Origin: Diphasiastrum complanatum
Taxonomy: Eukaryota; Streptophyta; Lycopodiopsida; Lycopodiales; Lycopodiaceae
DNA length: 64,000 nucleotides
NCBI GenBank assembly: GCA_029204225.1
Contig: CM055097.1
Coordinates: 35,400,804-35,464,803 of the forward strand
Direction of reading: 5' to 3'
The notes under the pieces are model-generated. The model was not told the DNA's origin. It saw only the letters and a list, made by a program, of their open reading frames with translations, and ran no database searches. This document shows, piece by piece, positions 50,581-60,969 of this stretch. A program made the translations under genes and the position numbers. The stretch's first letter is position 1. Every line of letters begins with the position of its first letter.

Positions 50581-52460
50581 AGGTTATTCCTTCTACAAGA
50601 TACCAAGACGTCTCTTGATGAGAGCAATCCAATAAGATGGGGAGCTTTATACATTATCAGCAACAGCCCCATCTGTGATGTGCTTTGCTTAGCCAAACAT
50701 TGACTATAATAGAATATCTCAAACTTGTTCAATATGCTAATTATTAAGGATAAATAAATTCATTTAAATTTGTAGCTTGTTTAGATACACTAATTCCTAC
50801 TGCTGCTGGCCAAAATTCAAGAGAAATTCATAACGTTAGTTGTACAGATCAAAGTGCACATACAATTGTTTTTTCAAAGTTGCAATATTAGTAAGTTTAC
50901 TAATAAAATTTCGAATTATAAGTATATGTGAAAATATCACTAATTTCAATTTCTGTTAAATTTAGCTTGTTGAAATCTATCTTCAGATCTTAGCCAGGAA
51001 AGGAAGAAGCCACATGCCATCTAGACAGCCTGAAAAGAAGCCGTGCATTGGAAATCCCAATGGTCATTCCAATGAGCAGTTCTTCCATATGTATCAAACT
51101 TCTCTATTGGTAAGCTTACCCACTTTTGAGTGGCTAACGGGGAATATATTTGGTCTTCAGAGGTAGAGAACTCCTGCGGGTATCCCTCACATATACACCC
51201 TGGTAAGGGAACTTAATGGTTTACCACATTGGTTCAAGCAACTACAAAAGGCTCTAAGGTCAAAGTTGCCCTTTTATTCTCTTCAGTTTTACATCCTAGT
51301 GAATTAAGCAGTGCACACCAAGCTAACACACATAGGATGACCCACGCCTTTGTTTGCAATGAACTGTATTAAAAGCTGTGCAAGGTAGCTAGGAAGAAAC
51401 TAGTACCTTTCAGCTGACACTTGAATGGTTGTAGCAGCAAAACATGTCCACGAGGGAAGAGTGAGGACACATGTGGTTGGCTACAGTTCAAGTATGTTTT
51501 AAGCTGGAGACAGATTTAAGGGATTTCAAGGTACATTATGCTATAAACTTATCTATTTGATGTTGTTATGCTTGGTTCGCTATCATGTGAGTTTACATCA
51601 AGACTCTCTTTGTCATGCTCATTTCCACAACCATTGAGAGTATCTATAGGTGGAGAATTTTGTGGAAAAACTTGCATCTCAGCCCAACAACTTGCAACAG
51701 TAGAGACTTCTGAGAGCTAATCTCAATTAGAGAAAACTTCCATAGGACTGGCAAAGGCTACTGACCAAAAAAAATTTGAGAATTGAAGGTTTGTAATGAA
51801 TTAGGCAATTTTTACGACTTTAACCTTCGTATGGCTTCCTAAGAGACTATCAAATCTGGCAAACTGGTGGTAATGGGCGAAGGTTTGTTGACCAATTAAG
51901 AGCTCTTTGCTTTTTTTTTATGAATTTTTTACAAGAGTTTTTTTTTATTTTTTTGGGCTATTTTTTGCAAGTTTATGGAAAATGATTAGGAAGAAAGTTA
52001 TCAGCTCTAATAACGCTTTTGCCCTTCTTCTCTCCCAAGTGAATGCTTTTTGGTATTTTTTTGATTTGTAATAGGAGCAATATCCCATAAGAAAGATCCC
52101 AACAACTAAAAAGTTGTTGCACTAAATCTTTTCTAATAAGAGAGGCATTCTAGTAAGAGCATTGAACACATAGACTGGTAGCAATGTCATAAACAAGAGA
52201 AGGCATCACAATAACAAGCAAGTTGGGCGAAGTATGCCAATAGCTATAGGTAACAATCAGTTGAAATTTGTGTCAAACAAGATCACGGATCGGCATACGT
52301 AGATAAACTCTCTCCAAGCATTCTCCAAGCTCCGCATAGCAAAATTGTATTTCAAAAACTAAAACACTATACAGATATGACCTTCTTGTGGCAATCAATG
52401 CTTGACCTAGGTTGTCGCTGACGGGACGTGTGTCTCGTCGATTGTCTCATCACGAGCGCA
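50581..52460. other. Sequence downstream of OXA1 without firm genes
   Basis: A short open stretch at about 50995-51115 (ARKGRSHMPSRQPEKKPC, then HSNEQFFHMYQTSLL) ends at a possible donor. It could be an exon, but no partner was found. T-rich tracts lie at 51905-51970. Confidence 0.3.
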
Positions 52461-52467
52461 ATTGGTC

Positions 52468-53846
52468 CTAGTCAACCGACTGGACATTCACTTTGTGGTT
52501 CCAAATGTGTGCATCCACCGTGGCTATGGCCTCTTCTGGTAGGTCGCTCCACTTAATCACCTGATTGTAGCGTTGTTTTTGTTGATTTTTCTTTAATACA
52601 AGTGTTTTTAGTGGTGGTGTCTTGGAGACTTTAGCACGTGGAGATTTCTGAGGTGGCTGAACTGGTATACGATGGACTCCATAGCGCATAGGATCCATGT
52701 GGTGTAGGATCTGCTCATATTCCTCATCATAAAAATGTTCATGTTCCCAAGGAACTAAATCATTTTCAATAGGTTCTGGAATAGGTTCCGTTGACAACCA
52801 TGCTACATTCATCATGTTCACCCTGTAGGGATTGGCATGTCCAGAGTGAGCCCTCATAGTGGTGATTCACTAGGTTCTGAATCAGAATCTGGATCTGAAT
52901 GACATGTATGCCCATCCATATAGTCAACCATTGCCAAAGTATTTGTCCTCAAAATATTATCTGTTTGTGAATCATAGTGAACACCCATGGAAGCTTTCGG
53001 GAGATCAATGCTATGGTCCATTGTGGAAGAAGTGTCATTAGCTTTGGGTGGTACAGGCTTCACCGCCCATGTGGAGAGATCCACCGTGATTTGTCGGTTC
53101 CCCAATTGTGAACTACTTGCGCAACTCGTAACCAAGGTCATCCCAAAAAAATTCGATAAGCAGTGGGTGTTTCAGGAATGTCCATTACCACAAATGTGCT
53201 GACAAATTGTACCCCTGCTATCTTCACTGAAATTTCTTCTACAATTTTCTTAGGACGCATACATGATTGATCAGCTAGCTTGATGGCGAACTTTGCAGCT
53301 TTTAAGCCTTGTAGATTCCATTTCTCGTACACAGTAGTGGAGATAAGGTTGACACCTGATCCTCCATCTACTATAACAGCTTCTTCTCCGAAGAGTTTGT
53401 GCTTGATAGGAAGAGTGGTGTTGCTCACTCTCCAACGCAAAATAATGATTCTCTGGAAGGTATGTCTAGTTCAGTGTTCAGACAATCTCACAAGACACCC
53501 TTTGCTTGAGGTGCAAGTTGAAGGAACTCTCCAATAGAATTGTTCATTCTGCTGGATAAGATGCTCTCATCCGCAATTTTGTCCTTGGAGCTTCGGGTTC
53601 AGCCATATGAAACGGTCCTTCCTAATGGTGTAGTCGCACATTCACATTTGATCTATGTGATGAACCTTGCGGTGCTATGTCTGGTGTAGTGTCTTGAGGA
53701 GTTGTTGGTTGTTGTTCAGCTTGTGCAGCTTTCTTGGCTTGTTCTTCTTGTATCCAATGTCTGATCTTCTGATATCGTCTTTGTTCATCCTTTCCATTTG
53801 GATAAGGTAATCCTACTCCTCCTAATATTGAACTACAAAGCACCAC
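52468..53846 (-). pseudogene. Ty3/gypsy gag-protease region relic
   Basis: The minus-strand frame 53440-53138 carries a retropepsin-like core (KHKLFGEEAVIVDGGSGVNL, FAIKLADQS and ending RIFLG), with the DSG-type triad present as DGG. Upstream, 53846-53622 reads YPNGKDEQRRYQKIRHWIQE, resembling gag linker text. Downstream, 53141-52854 and 52857-52468 are acidic connecting regions with frameshifts. No reverse transcriptase follows in the window. It is a decayed element of a different gypsy lineage from the chromovirus at 31-37 kb. Confidence 0.5.
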
Positions 53847-54073
53847 TCTATAGAGTAGATTTTAGGGCTTTGGCCTCAAATCCTATTGGCCAATTTCCAC
53901 CTCCCTTATTATTTGAAATTTGAAATTTGGGGAAAGCCCTTTTATCTCACTAACTTGACTATTAGGCCTTGCGACATTGAATTCCCGCAAAAAGGCCTAA
54001 AATCCTTTTATTAACTTCTAACTAATCATCGGGTTGGACTTACACACACACAGTGCCAAGTCCCTCTCACTTA

Positions 54074-54262
54074 TTAACTAGGGTTAGGGTTGCCTTGGAA
54101 TCCGCAAAACCTCCAACAATCATATCTTAAGATCTTGATCTTTTTACTTGTTTGATTTTCGACCATTTCTCTTGAAGTGGAAAAAGCATCAGATTCCTTC
54201 TTTAAAAAGTAAATCCACGTCTTACAAACCATATCATCTATGAAGGTGACGAAGTAGTACAC
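54074..54262 (-). pseudogene. Ty1/copia integrase fragment
   Basis: The minus-strand frame YYFVTFIDDMVCKTWIYFLK, then KESDAFSTSREMVENQ and KKIKILRYD matches the part of the copia integrase core from the second acidic strand to SD.GGEF, which is degraded to RYDCWRF. Only about 60 codons remain. Confidence 0.7.
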
Positions 54263-54399
54263 TCCCCTATAGAATGGTCAAAACTACGTCGACATGCAAC
54301 TAGGTCTCGAATTATGCTACAAATCTCATTGGAAATGTGATGTTTGATGCCATAGAGGGCAATGGGGCATCACATGGGAAAGAGCATTTATGACTAGTG

Positions 54400-55011
54400 G
54401 CCATATTGTGGGTATTTTCTGCACAATAATGAACAAGTGGGTCCCACCACTTGAAATATTGTTGGCCAAGCCTTACCTAGTGGGCCCCGCCACAATATAG
54501 TGTACAGTTCGAATAATAAGTGCGAGGGCACCGGCTTCCTGCGTGTATAAGACCGACCCAGTGACCACGCAATAGAACTTGAATAAAAGGACTTTGGGCC
54601 TTATTAGAATAAATTAATTAAAAAGCCCAAAGTCAAGTTCATAAGGTTCTAAGTTAAAAGGGAATCTCTCAAACTCACATGAATCATGTGAGTTTGGCCC
54701 TTTTCCTAATGAACCATAAGATTGAAGTTCATTTTGTTTGAAGGGCTAGGATGCCATTGTAAATAGGCCAATGAGAGCCAAGATGGCCCTCCCTCCTCAA
54801 CTATATAAGGAGGCCATTTTCCATTGTACACATCTTCATTTCTTCTCAATAAAGCTCTCTCTCTCTAAACTCTCTCTCCTCTCTCCTCTCTCTCATCACT
54901 CCTTATATCTCTCTACCTCTCTCTCTATCTCCCTTCTCTCTCTCTCTCTTGCTATGCAGGTGTGCACAGGCGGCTCCCAGTGAACGGACCCCTATACTAC
55001 AACCGACTACA
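54400..55011 (+). promoter_or_regulatory. LTR with TATA box, plus-strand LTR element
   Basis: The right end ACCGACTACA (55011) is followed at once by a tRNA-Asp-like primer site, so this is a 5' LTR. A TATA box, CTATATAAGG (54801-54810), and a downstream AATAAAG (about 54848) fit an LTR promoter and polyadenylation region. Internal inverted repeats are GACTTTGGGC/GCCCAAAGTC (about 54590-54632) and a 27-base palindrome (54670-54696). The left limit is approximate. Confidence 0.55.
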
Positions 55012-55032
55012 ATTGGCGCCGTTGTCGGGGAG
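55012..55032 (+). other. Primer-binding site (tRNA-Asp type)
   Basis: ATTGGCGCCGTTGTCGGGGA differs by one base from the sequence complementary to the plant tRNA-Asp 3' end, the primer used by Athila/Tat-type gypsy elements. Confidence 0.7.
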
Positions 55033-55315
55033 CGCCAACGTTGCTCACCGCATAGCTGCTTCTCTTTCTCCACTCTTCTCCACTCTTTTATGCTTCCTCC
55101 CCCTCACCTCCTCTTTTTTCCATTCTCCGAAATCTTCCATTTTCATTACAAAAAATCCAAGCCCTCAAGGGATTAATTTTGTTTTTTAGGCTATATATTG
55201 TGTAGTTAATTTTGAGTAAGATTTTTTCAAATTGCCCAGTGTTTTTAATTATTGTATTGCCATAATCTCAGTTTTGATATGGATCAACCCTCTTTTTGAA
55301 AAAAAAAAAATCCAC

Positions 55316-56255
55316 AAATCTCTCTCTTCTCTCCCCATTCTCGCTCCCTTCCTTCCCTTCTCCTCGCTCCTTCACCTCCCGCTGCCTTGCCTACCTCCCT
55401 TCCACCCTTGCCTACAGCTCCACTCTCTCCCCCCCTTCTCGCTCCTTGCTCCTCCGCCTTTCCCTGCCTCGCTCCCTCCCCCTCTCGCTCGCTCCATCCC
55501 TCCCTCTTCTTGCCCCCTCCCGTTCCCTGCTCTTCCCTCCCCTGCTCTCTCTTTCACTCCCTTCACCTCTCCTCCGCTCACCTCCATCTTTCCCTGCCCA
55601 CATCCCTCCCCTCACCCCTGCTCTCTCTCTCACTCCCTTCACCTCTCCTCCGCTCACCTCCATCTCTCCCTACCCATGTCCCTCCCCTCACCCCTACTCT
55701 CTCTCTCACTCCCTTCACCTCTCCTCCGCTCACCTCCATCTCTCCCTGCCCACGTCCCTCCCCTCACCTTCATCCACTCACCCCTTCACCTCCCTTCCCT
55801 GCTTCCCCCTCTCCCCTGCTCGCTTCACCTCTCTACCTTCTTGCGCTCCACCTCCTTCACCTCTCGCTGCTCGCTGCCTACATCTCCACTCCCCCTCTTG
55901 CTCGCTCTCTCTCCCTTCCCATCTGTTGCACGCTGCTACTGTTGTACGTGGCTGCTCCCCCCTCTCCTCCGATCACCTCCCTTCCTCTGCTCCTCACCCG
56001 CCCCCTTCACCTCTCTCCCCTACTCTCTCTCGCTTCCTTCCCCTCTCTCTGCTGCTCCACTCCCCCTCTTCCCTCGCTGCCTTCCCTTCCTCCTCCTTGC
56101 TCACTCCACCTCCTTCACCTCCTTCATCGCTTCACCTCCATGCACTTCACCTCCTTCACCTCTCTGCTCGCACCTCCCTGCCTGCTCTCTCTCTCTCCCC
56201 ACCCCCGGTTACATGCTCCGCTCCCTCCTCTTTTCCCTCACTGTCGCACTCTAGG
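55316..56255 (+). repeat. 0.94-kb polypyrimidine tract with 76-bp tandem repeats
   Basis: The plus strand is almost entirely C and T, built of CTCCCT, CACCTC and CTTCAC units. A 76-bp unit starting CACTCCCTTCACCTCTCCTC repeats at 55555, 55631 and 55707. Long frames on both strands here arise because stop codons need purines on the plus strand. They are low complexity and are not called as genes. The tract lies in the leader of the LTR element that starts near 54.4 kb. Confidence 0.85.
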
Positions 56256-56959
56256 AACCCGCATCCCAAACTGTGCTCTCCATTCTCCTGCGTAAATCAT
56301 TCCTTCTCTTCTCCTCACCTCTTAATTTTTTTTTATATAATTTAAGTTACTTTCTATCTTCTCTTTTTACGTTATCTTTGAGGTCTTTTTTGGAGTCGTG
56401 TTTTTCATTTCATTTTTTATCTGCTATGTTTTTTAGACCTTAACTTTTGACGATCTAGTTACCCTCGCTATTTTTTTTACCGTAGTCTCTTCTTTGAAAA
56501 AAAAAAAAAACAACAAACTTTTGTAGAGGCCTCTGAAGTTCCATCTCGTTGAGAACAGGACACAGGCATGGGTTTATTTTTCTATAAAAAAATATAAAAA
56601 AAACGAATTGGGCCATTAGCCTCGTTGGGACGCGACCCTATCTTTGATAGCTGCTCCCACGACTGTCGAAGGCCCTTTTCTATAAATAAATATATATATA
56701 TAGTTGGTTCGATGAGATAGGTGGGACATTCATCACGCTTCCCAAAGCTGGGAGTGATCTCCTCGAGCGTGGTGTGGCACTGGCACCCTCGGGTGGCGGA
56801 CGAAATGCATGGGATGAATTAGAGAAGAGCGGCTTATATATTTTTTCAACGTGGGGGGTCGCCACAATACTGAATTCAGTCCTTCTTACATACGTAATGC
56901 CTTGTGCTCAGGTGTCCTTTGTATTTTGGAACCACCTCCAGGAGCATAATGTCCATCCA

Positions 56960-57090
56960 ATTTTCTCTCTCTTAGGAATCTGTCATTCTCTCTCCTCTCT
57001 CCAGTGGAATGCACTTTCTCTCTCCTCTCTCCGGTGGACTGCATGTTCTCTCTCTAGTGGAATGCACGTTTTCTCTCCTCTCACCGAAAA
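56960..57090. repeat. Pyrimidine-rich minisatellite, 30-40-bp units
   Basis: Units of TCTCTCTCCTCTCTCC followed by GTGGAATGCAC/GTGGACTGCAT repeat about three times. Just to the right lies a palindromic GTACGGCCGTAC cluster (57108-57140). Confidence 0.7.
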
Positions 57091-57144
57091 AAAAAAACCG
57101 GTCCACGCGTACGGCCGTACGGCCGTACCGTACGGCCAAAAAAT

Positions 57145-58718
57145 GGACAAAAAAGAAAATGAAAAAAAAAAACCTTCGCACAATGGCATTACGTAGGGGA
57201 AGGCCCGAAGCCCTCGGGCCTTCCTTGCTGATCGGGGCCTGCCCTCGGGCTCCCGCCCTCGGAACTTGTCTCAGATACTTCATAACGGTTTCAGATCTAT
57301 GAGTTTTGTTCAATTGGCTTATATCAACGGAAAGCATTGAGAATAATAATCTGTATAGGAATCTTCTTTGAATAGAAGAACTGATATATTTGCTTGGGGT
57401 AAAATGTCAAATCTGCCATGAACAATCTTGGGTAAGTTTCCTTGATTATCTTTTAAAGCATACTGCCATGTGCAAAGATATATCAAACAAGAAAACTTTA
57501 CTATAATGCTTCAAATAATGTTAACAAACTTTTTCTTTGGATCGGCGGACAGAGAGTATGAAAGTTGATTACCCATAATATCTTATTCAAACTCTTTAAA
57601 ATGCATCAAATGATGACCAAAAAAACCGGAACCGTAATGAATTAAAAGAATTGAAAATGCATTGAAAGAAAATACTAATGAGCTTAACATAATCGATAAC
57701 CAAATGGAAAGCTGATATACAATAGTGATTGAACTCAAAAAACTAGAAACAAGTACTCACTAGCTGATTTGAACTTATCTAATCACTGTCCAGCGATCAC
57801 CTAATGATAGTAGTTGCGAGGAGTGATACCGGACACATGGCATCATCCGGTTGGCTAGGAAGAGGCAGATCCTAAGTCATAGCCAGAGATTTTGAAAAGT
57901 CTTTAATATGCACCATAGATTCACAACTGCTATGTCTGGTATTTGTGATCCAACGGTGGGCTACGTGCTGTAGCACTCCTCGCCGCTCCAGTAATAAATA
58001 ATTGTCAACACTAAATGCTTGCTAGAAAACAAGTGACCCTAGCCCAAACCAGAAGGTCTAAATATACAAATAGTGAAATGGGGAACCTAAGCTTAAATAG
58101 TAGTCTAAAATATGCATGTAATGTCCCCACCCTCAAAATAGTGGAAAAGAGGGACATCCCCTCTACCTTTGCAAACTTGCAAATGCAAACATCCACCCTC
58201 CCCTTACAAACTTGCATACACATTTGCATTTGCACACTTGATGATTACCTATGGTGACAAGAGCAACATGAGGCTCTTCAAAGGACTACTCAACATAGAT
58301 ACTTGTTTTGTATCTTCTGGTATAAAACATATTGTTCTGTACGTACAATATTTTGGAAAAAATAGAAAAGATTCAAGATTTATAAGTGCGAAAAAAAAAA
58401 TCATTCTAGAATAGAAAAAAGATCTTTTTTATATAAGTACAACATTCCATATACCATGAACTATACGAGACTTTTTGTGCTAAAATCATCAAAAAGTCTC
58501 ATGTTCTTTGATTTGAGAGCAAGTTTGGGACTTTGACAAACTTTGCAGCCAAAACTACACCCTAATCAGTGTCATGAGCCATGCCAATATCTCATAAGGC
58601 ATGAAATATATCTTAACTAAAGAATACGAGGGGCACCTTTATGATAAGGGGCTATCAGAATCTGTGTCAATACATCTATTGAGGAGGGAAATGTATCAAA
58701 CACTAGGATCTTATGATG
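57145..58718. other. Stretch without recognised genes
   Basis: It starts with GC-rich CCCTCGGGCC-type repeats to about 57270, then ordinary AT-rich sequence. No coding similarity is seen. Confidence 0.3.
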
Positions 58719-60480
58719 TCTTTCTTCTTACACATATTCATTCTTGTTACACACTAGTAGGAGCAATTGTTGTGTGATTCTGGCCGATTCTATTTAGAAA
58801 CGCCAGGTAGATAGAAAATATTTCAATTAGGGCTTGGAATTTGGGCCAGTTTGTGACATTGTTGTTGTAGGGTCCATTATGACCAAACAGGGTTGGTTTT
58901 GGGAGATGTCTATTCCAACTACTATTCAACCTCAAAATGAACCTGTAAGTGCTAATTATGTGCAGAAAAGACAAGTTGCGGCCAAGATAAGGGTCAAAAA
59001 TTGATGTGACAAGGTCCATTATGATCCAACGGGGTTGTTTTTGAGAGCCATTTGTTTCGACTAATAGGCAACCTTGAAATGAACCTATAGGTATTAATTT
59101 CGTGTAGAACAGACAAGTTGCGGCCAAGATACGAGTATGCGAATTTAGGCCTAGAAACTGCAATAGGAAAAGGTGTGAAAGGATTGTATATTCCCGAGAG
59201 AGTCCAACACCTCAATCCGATGGAGGTCATAGATTTTCATTCCCATTACACACCAATATGACCAATTGTTGTGTGATTCTGGCCTATTTTGTTCAGAAAG
59301 ATTGCAATTAGGGCTAGTTTGTGACATTGTTGCGGCAGGGTCTATTATGACCAAATAGAGTTTTTTTGCGAATTGTCTATTCCGGCTACCAGGCAACCTC
59401 AAAATAAACTTGAAAAAATAATCTCATGCAGAATGGATGAAGGTTGCAACCGAGATATGAGTCAGTGAAATTAGACCCAAAAATCTGCAATAGAAAAAGG
59501 GGGCGTGAATGGATTGTCCAACTCCGAGAGAGTCCAACACCTCAGTCCCCAACAGTAGTCATAGGTTCAATGATTCTAACCTATTTTGTTCAAAAACTGT
59601 AGGTAGGTCAAAAAGGTTGCAATTAGGGCTAGTTTGCGAGTCGCGACGTTGTTGTCACAAGGTCCATTATAACCAAACAGAGTTAGTTTTGAGAGCAATC
59701 TATTCTGGCTACTAGGAAACCTTGAAATGAACTTGTAGGTAGTAACTCGTGCAGAATGTACAAAGGTTGCAGTCAAAAAACTGGTCAGCAAAGTTAGACC
59801 CAAAAATCCACAATAGAAAAAGTGGGTGCAAAAGGATTGTGCAATCCCAAGAGATCCTAGCACCTAGGTCCGACAATGGTCATAGGTTCTCATTTACACT
59901 ATGGGCTAGTTTGAGACGTTGTTGTGACAGGGTCCATTCTGACCAAACATGGTCAATTTTGGGAGGCATTTGTTTTGGCTACTAGACAAACTTGAAATAA
60001 ACCTATAGGTACTAATCTTGTGCATACTGGACGAGTTGCGGCCAAGATATGGGTTGGCGAAGATAGAACCAAAAACTACAATTGGAAAAGTGGGTGCAAA
60101 ATGATTGTGCAGCCAAGAGAGAGAGCAACACCTCAATCAGACGGTGTTCATAGGTTTCCATTCCCATTATGTGCCAGTATAACCAATTGCTATGTGATTC
60201 TATCATATTATGTTCAAAAATGCCAAGTAGATAAAAAAGACTACAATTAGGGCTAGTTTGCGACGTTGTGATACTACGGTTCATTTTGAACAAATGAGGT
60301 TAGTTTTGGAGACCATCTGTTTTGGCTACCAAACAACCTCAAAATAAATTTCTAGGTATGAATCTTGAGCAGAATGAATGAATTGCAATCGGCAGGATAC
60401 AGATCGACAAAGTTATGTCCAAAAACTAGAACAAAAAGGCTCATGAATAGGTGCTCAAAAAGCTCGCTTCAAACACGAAA
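58719..60480 (+). repeat. Diverged tandem array of roughly 300-bp units
   Basis: The landmark GGTCCATTATGACCAAAC or a variant recurs at about 58869, 59010, 59338, 59659, 59928 and 60277. Each is followed by GTTTTG-GAG and preceded by GTTTGTGACATTGTTG. Further shared blocks are GAACCTGTAGGTACTAAT, GTTGCGGCCAAGAT and AAAAGGATTGTGCAATCCC. Spacing is 270-350 bp except for one shortened unit. Frames on the minus strand of adjacent units look alike because the units are repeats, so I do not call them genes. Confidence 0.8.
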
Positions 60481-60527
60481 AAGCTCGCCGTGAAAAGCTC
60501 GCCAAAAACCATCCCCCACCAACTATC

Positions 60528-60740
60528 TACCTACCAAGCATAACTCTAGGATCTAGGCTAAGGTTTCATTTTAGGTCAAGGAGAGTGAGTTTACTTCCTT
60601 GTTACCTGTTGGAAATCCACCTAACTTCAAGAAGGAAGTCAAATTTGCTATGTATTCCCACTCTCCATAGTGAGAAGATAGATTATTTTTGGAGCTCATT
60701 GGCAATCTCAAGCTAGTTCACTATGTACATTGAGCTTTTG
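60528..60740 (+). repeat. Dispersed repeat R1, copy 2
   Basis: It matches the reverse complement of 44262-44480 over about 210 bp. It lies between the tandem array and the unrecognised gene starting at 60970. Confidence 0.75.
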
Positions 60741-60969
60741 TGACCCAAATGAATCCAAATCAATTTCTACTTGTTTCTCAGGTTGAAGACCGTACTACAA
60801 CCTGTAGTACACATGTGTGGGCTCAGATTTCAATGTTGATCAAGTCTTTTGATTGTTAATGCTTGTTTGTCAAATTGCCAATCTAGATAATCTTTTTGTG
60901 TCTATTTTTTTTGGATAGATTGTTAAGCAGGCATCCAATCACTCTTGTGGATCTTTTGTAGATCCATTT

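Noticed and set aside
55232-56345. Three overlapping frames of 300-350 codons rich in Pro, Ser and Leu, and minus-strand Gly/Arg/Glu-rich frames
   Set aside because: They arise because the strand is almost pure pyrimidine, which avoids stop codons in every frame. There is no domain and no codon signature.
58747-60293. Several similar minus-strand frames (RNLSFLH, YRFISR and similar motifs) that look like a small gene family
   Set aside because: They repeat because the underlying DNA is a tandem array; the frames differ by stops and shifts between units.
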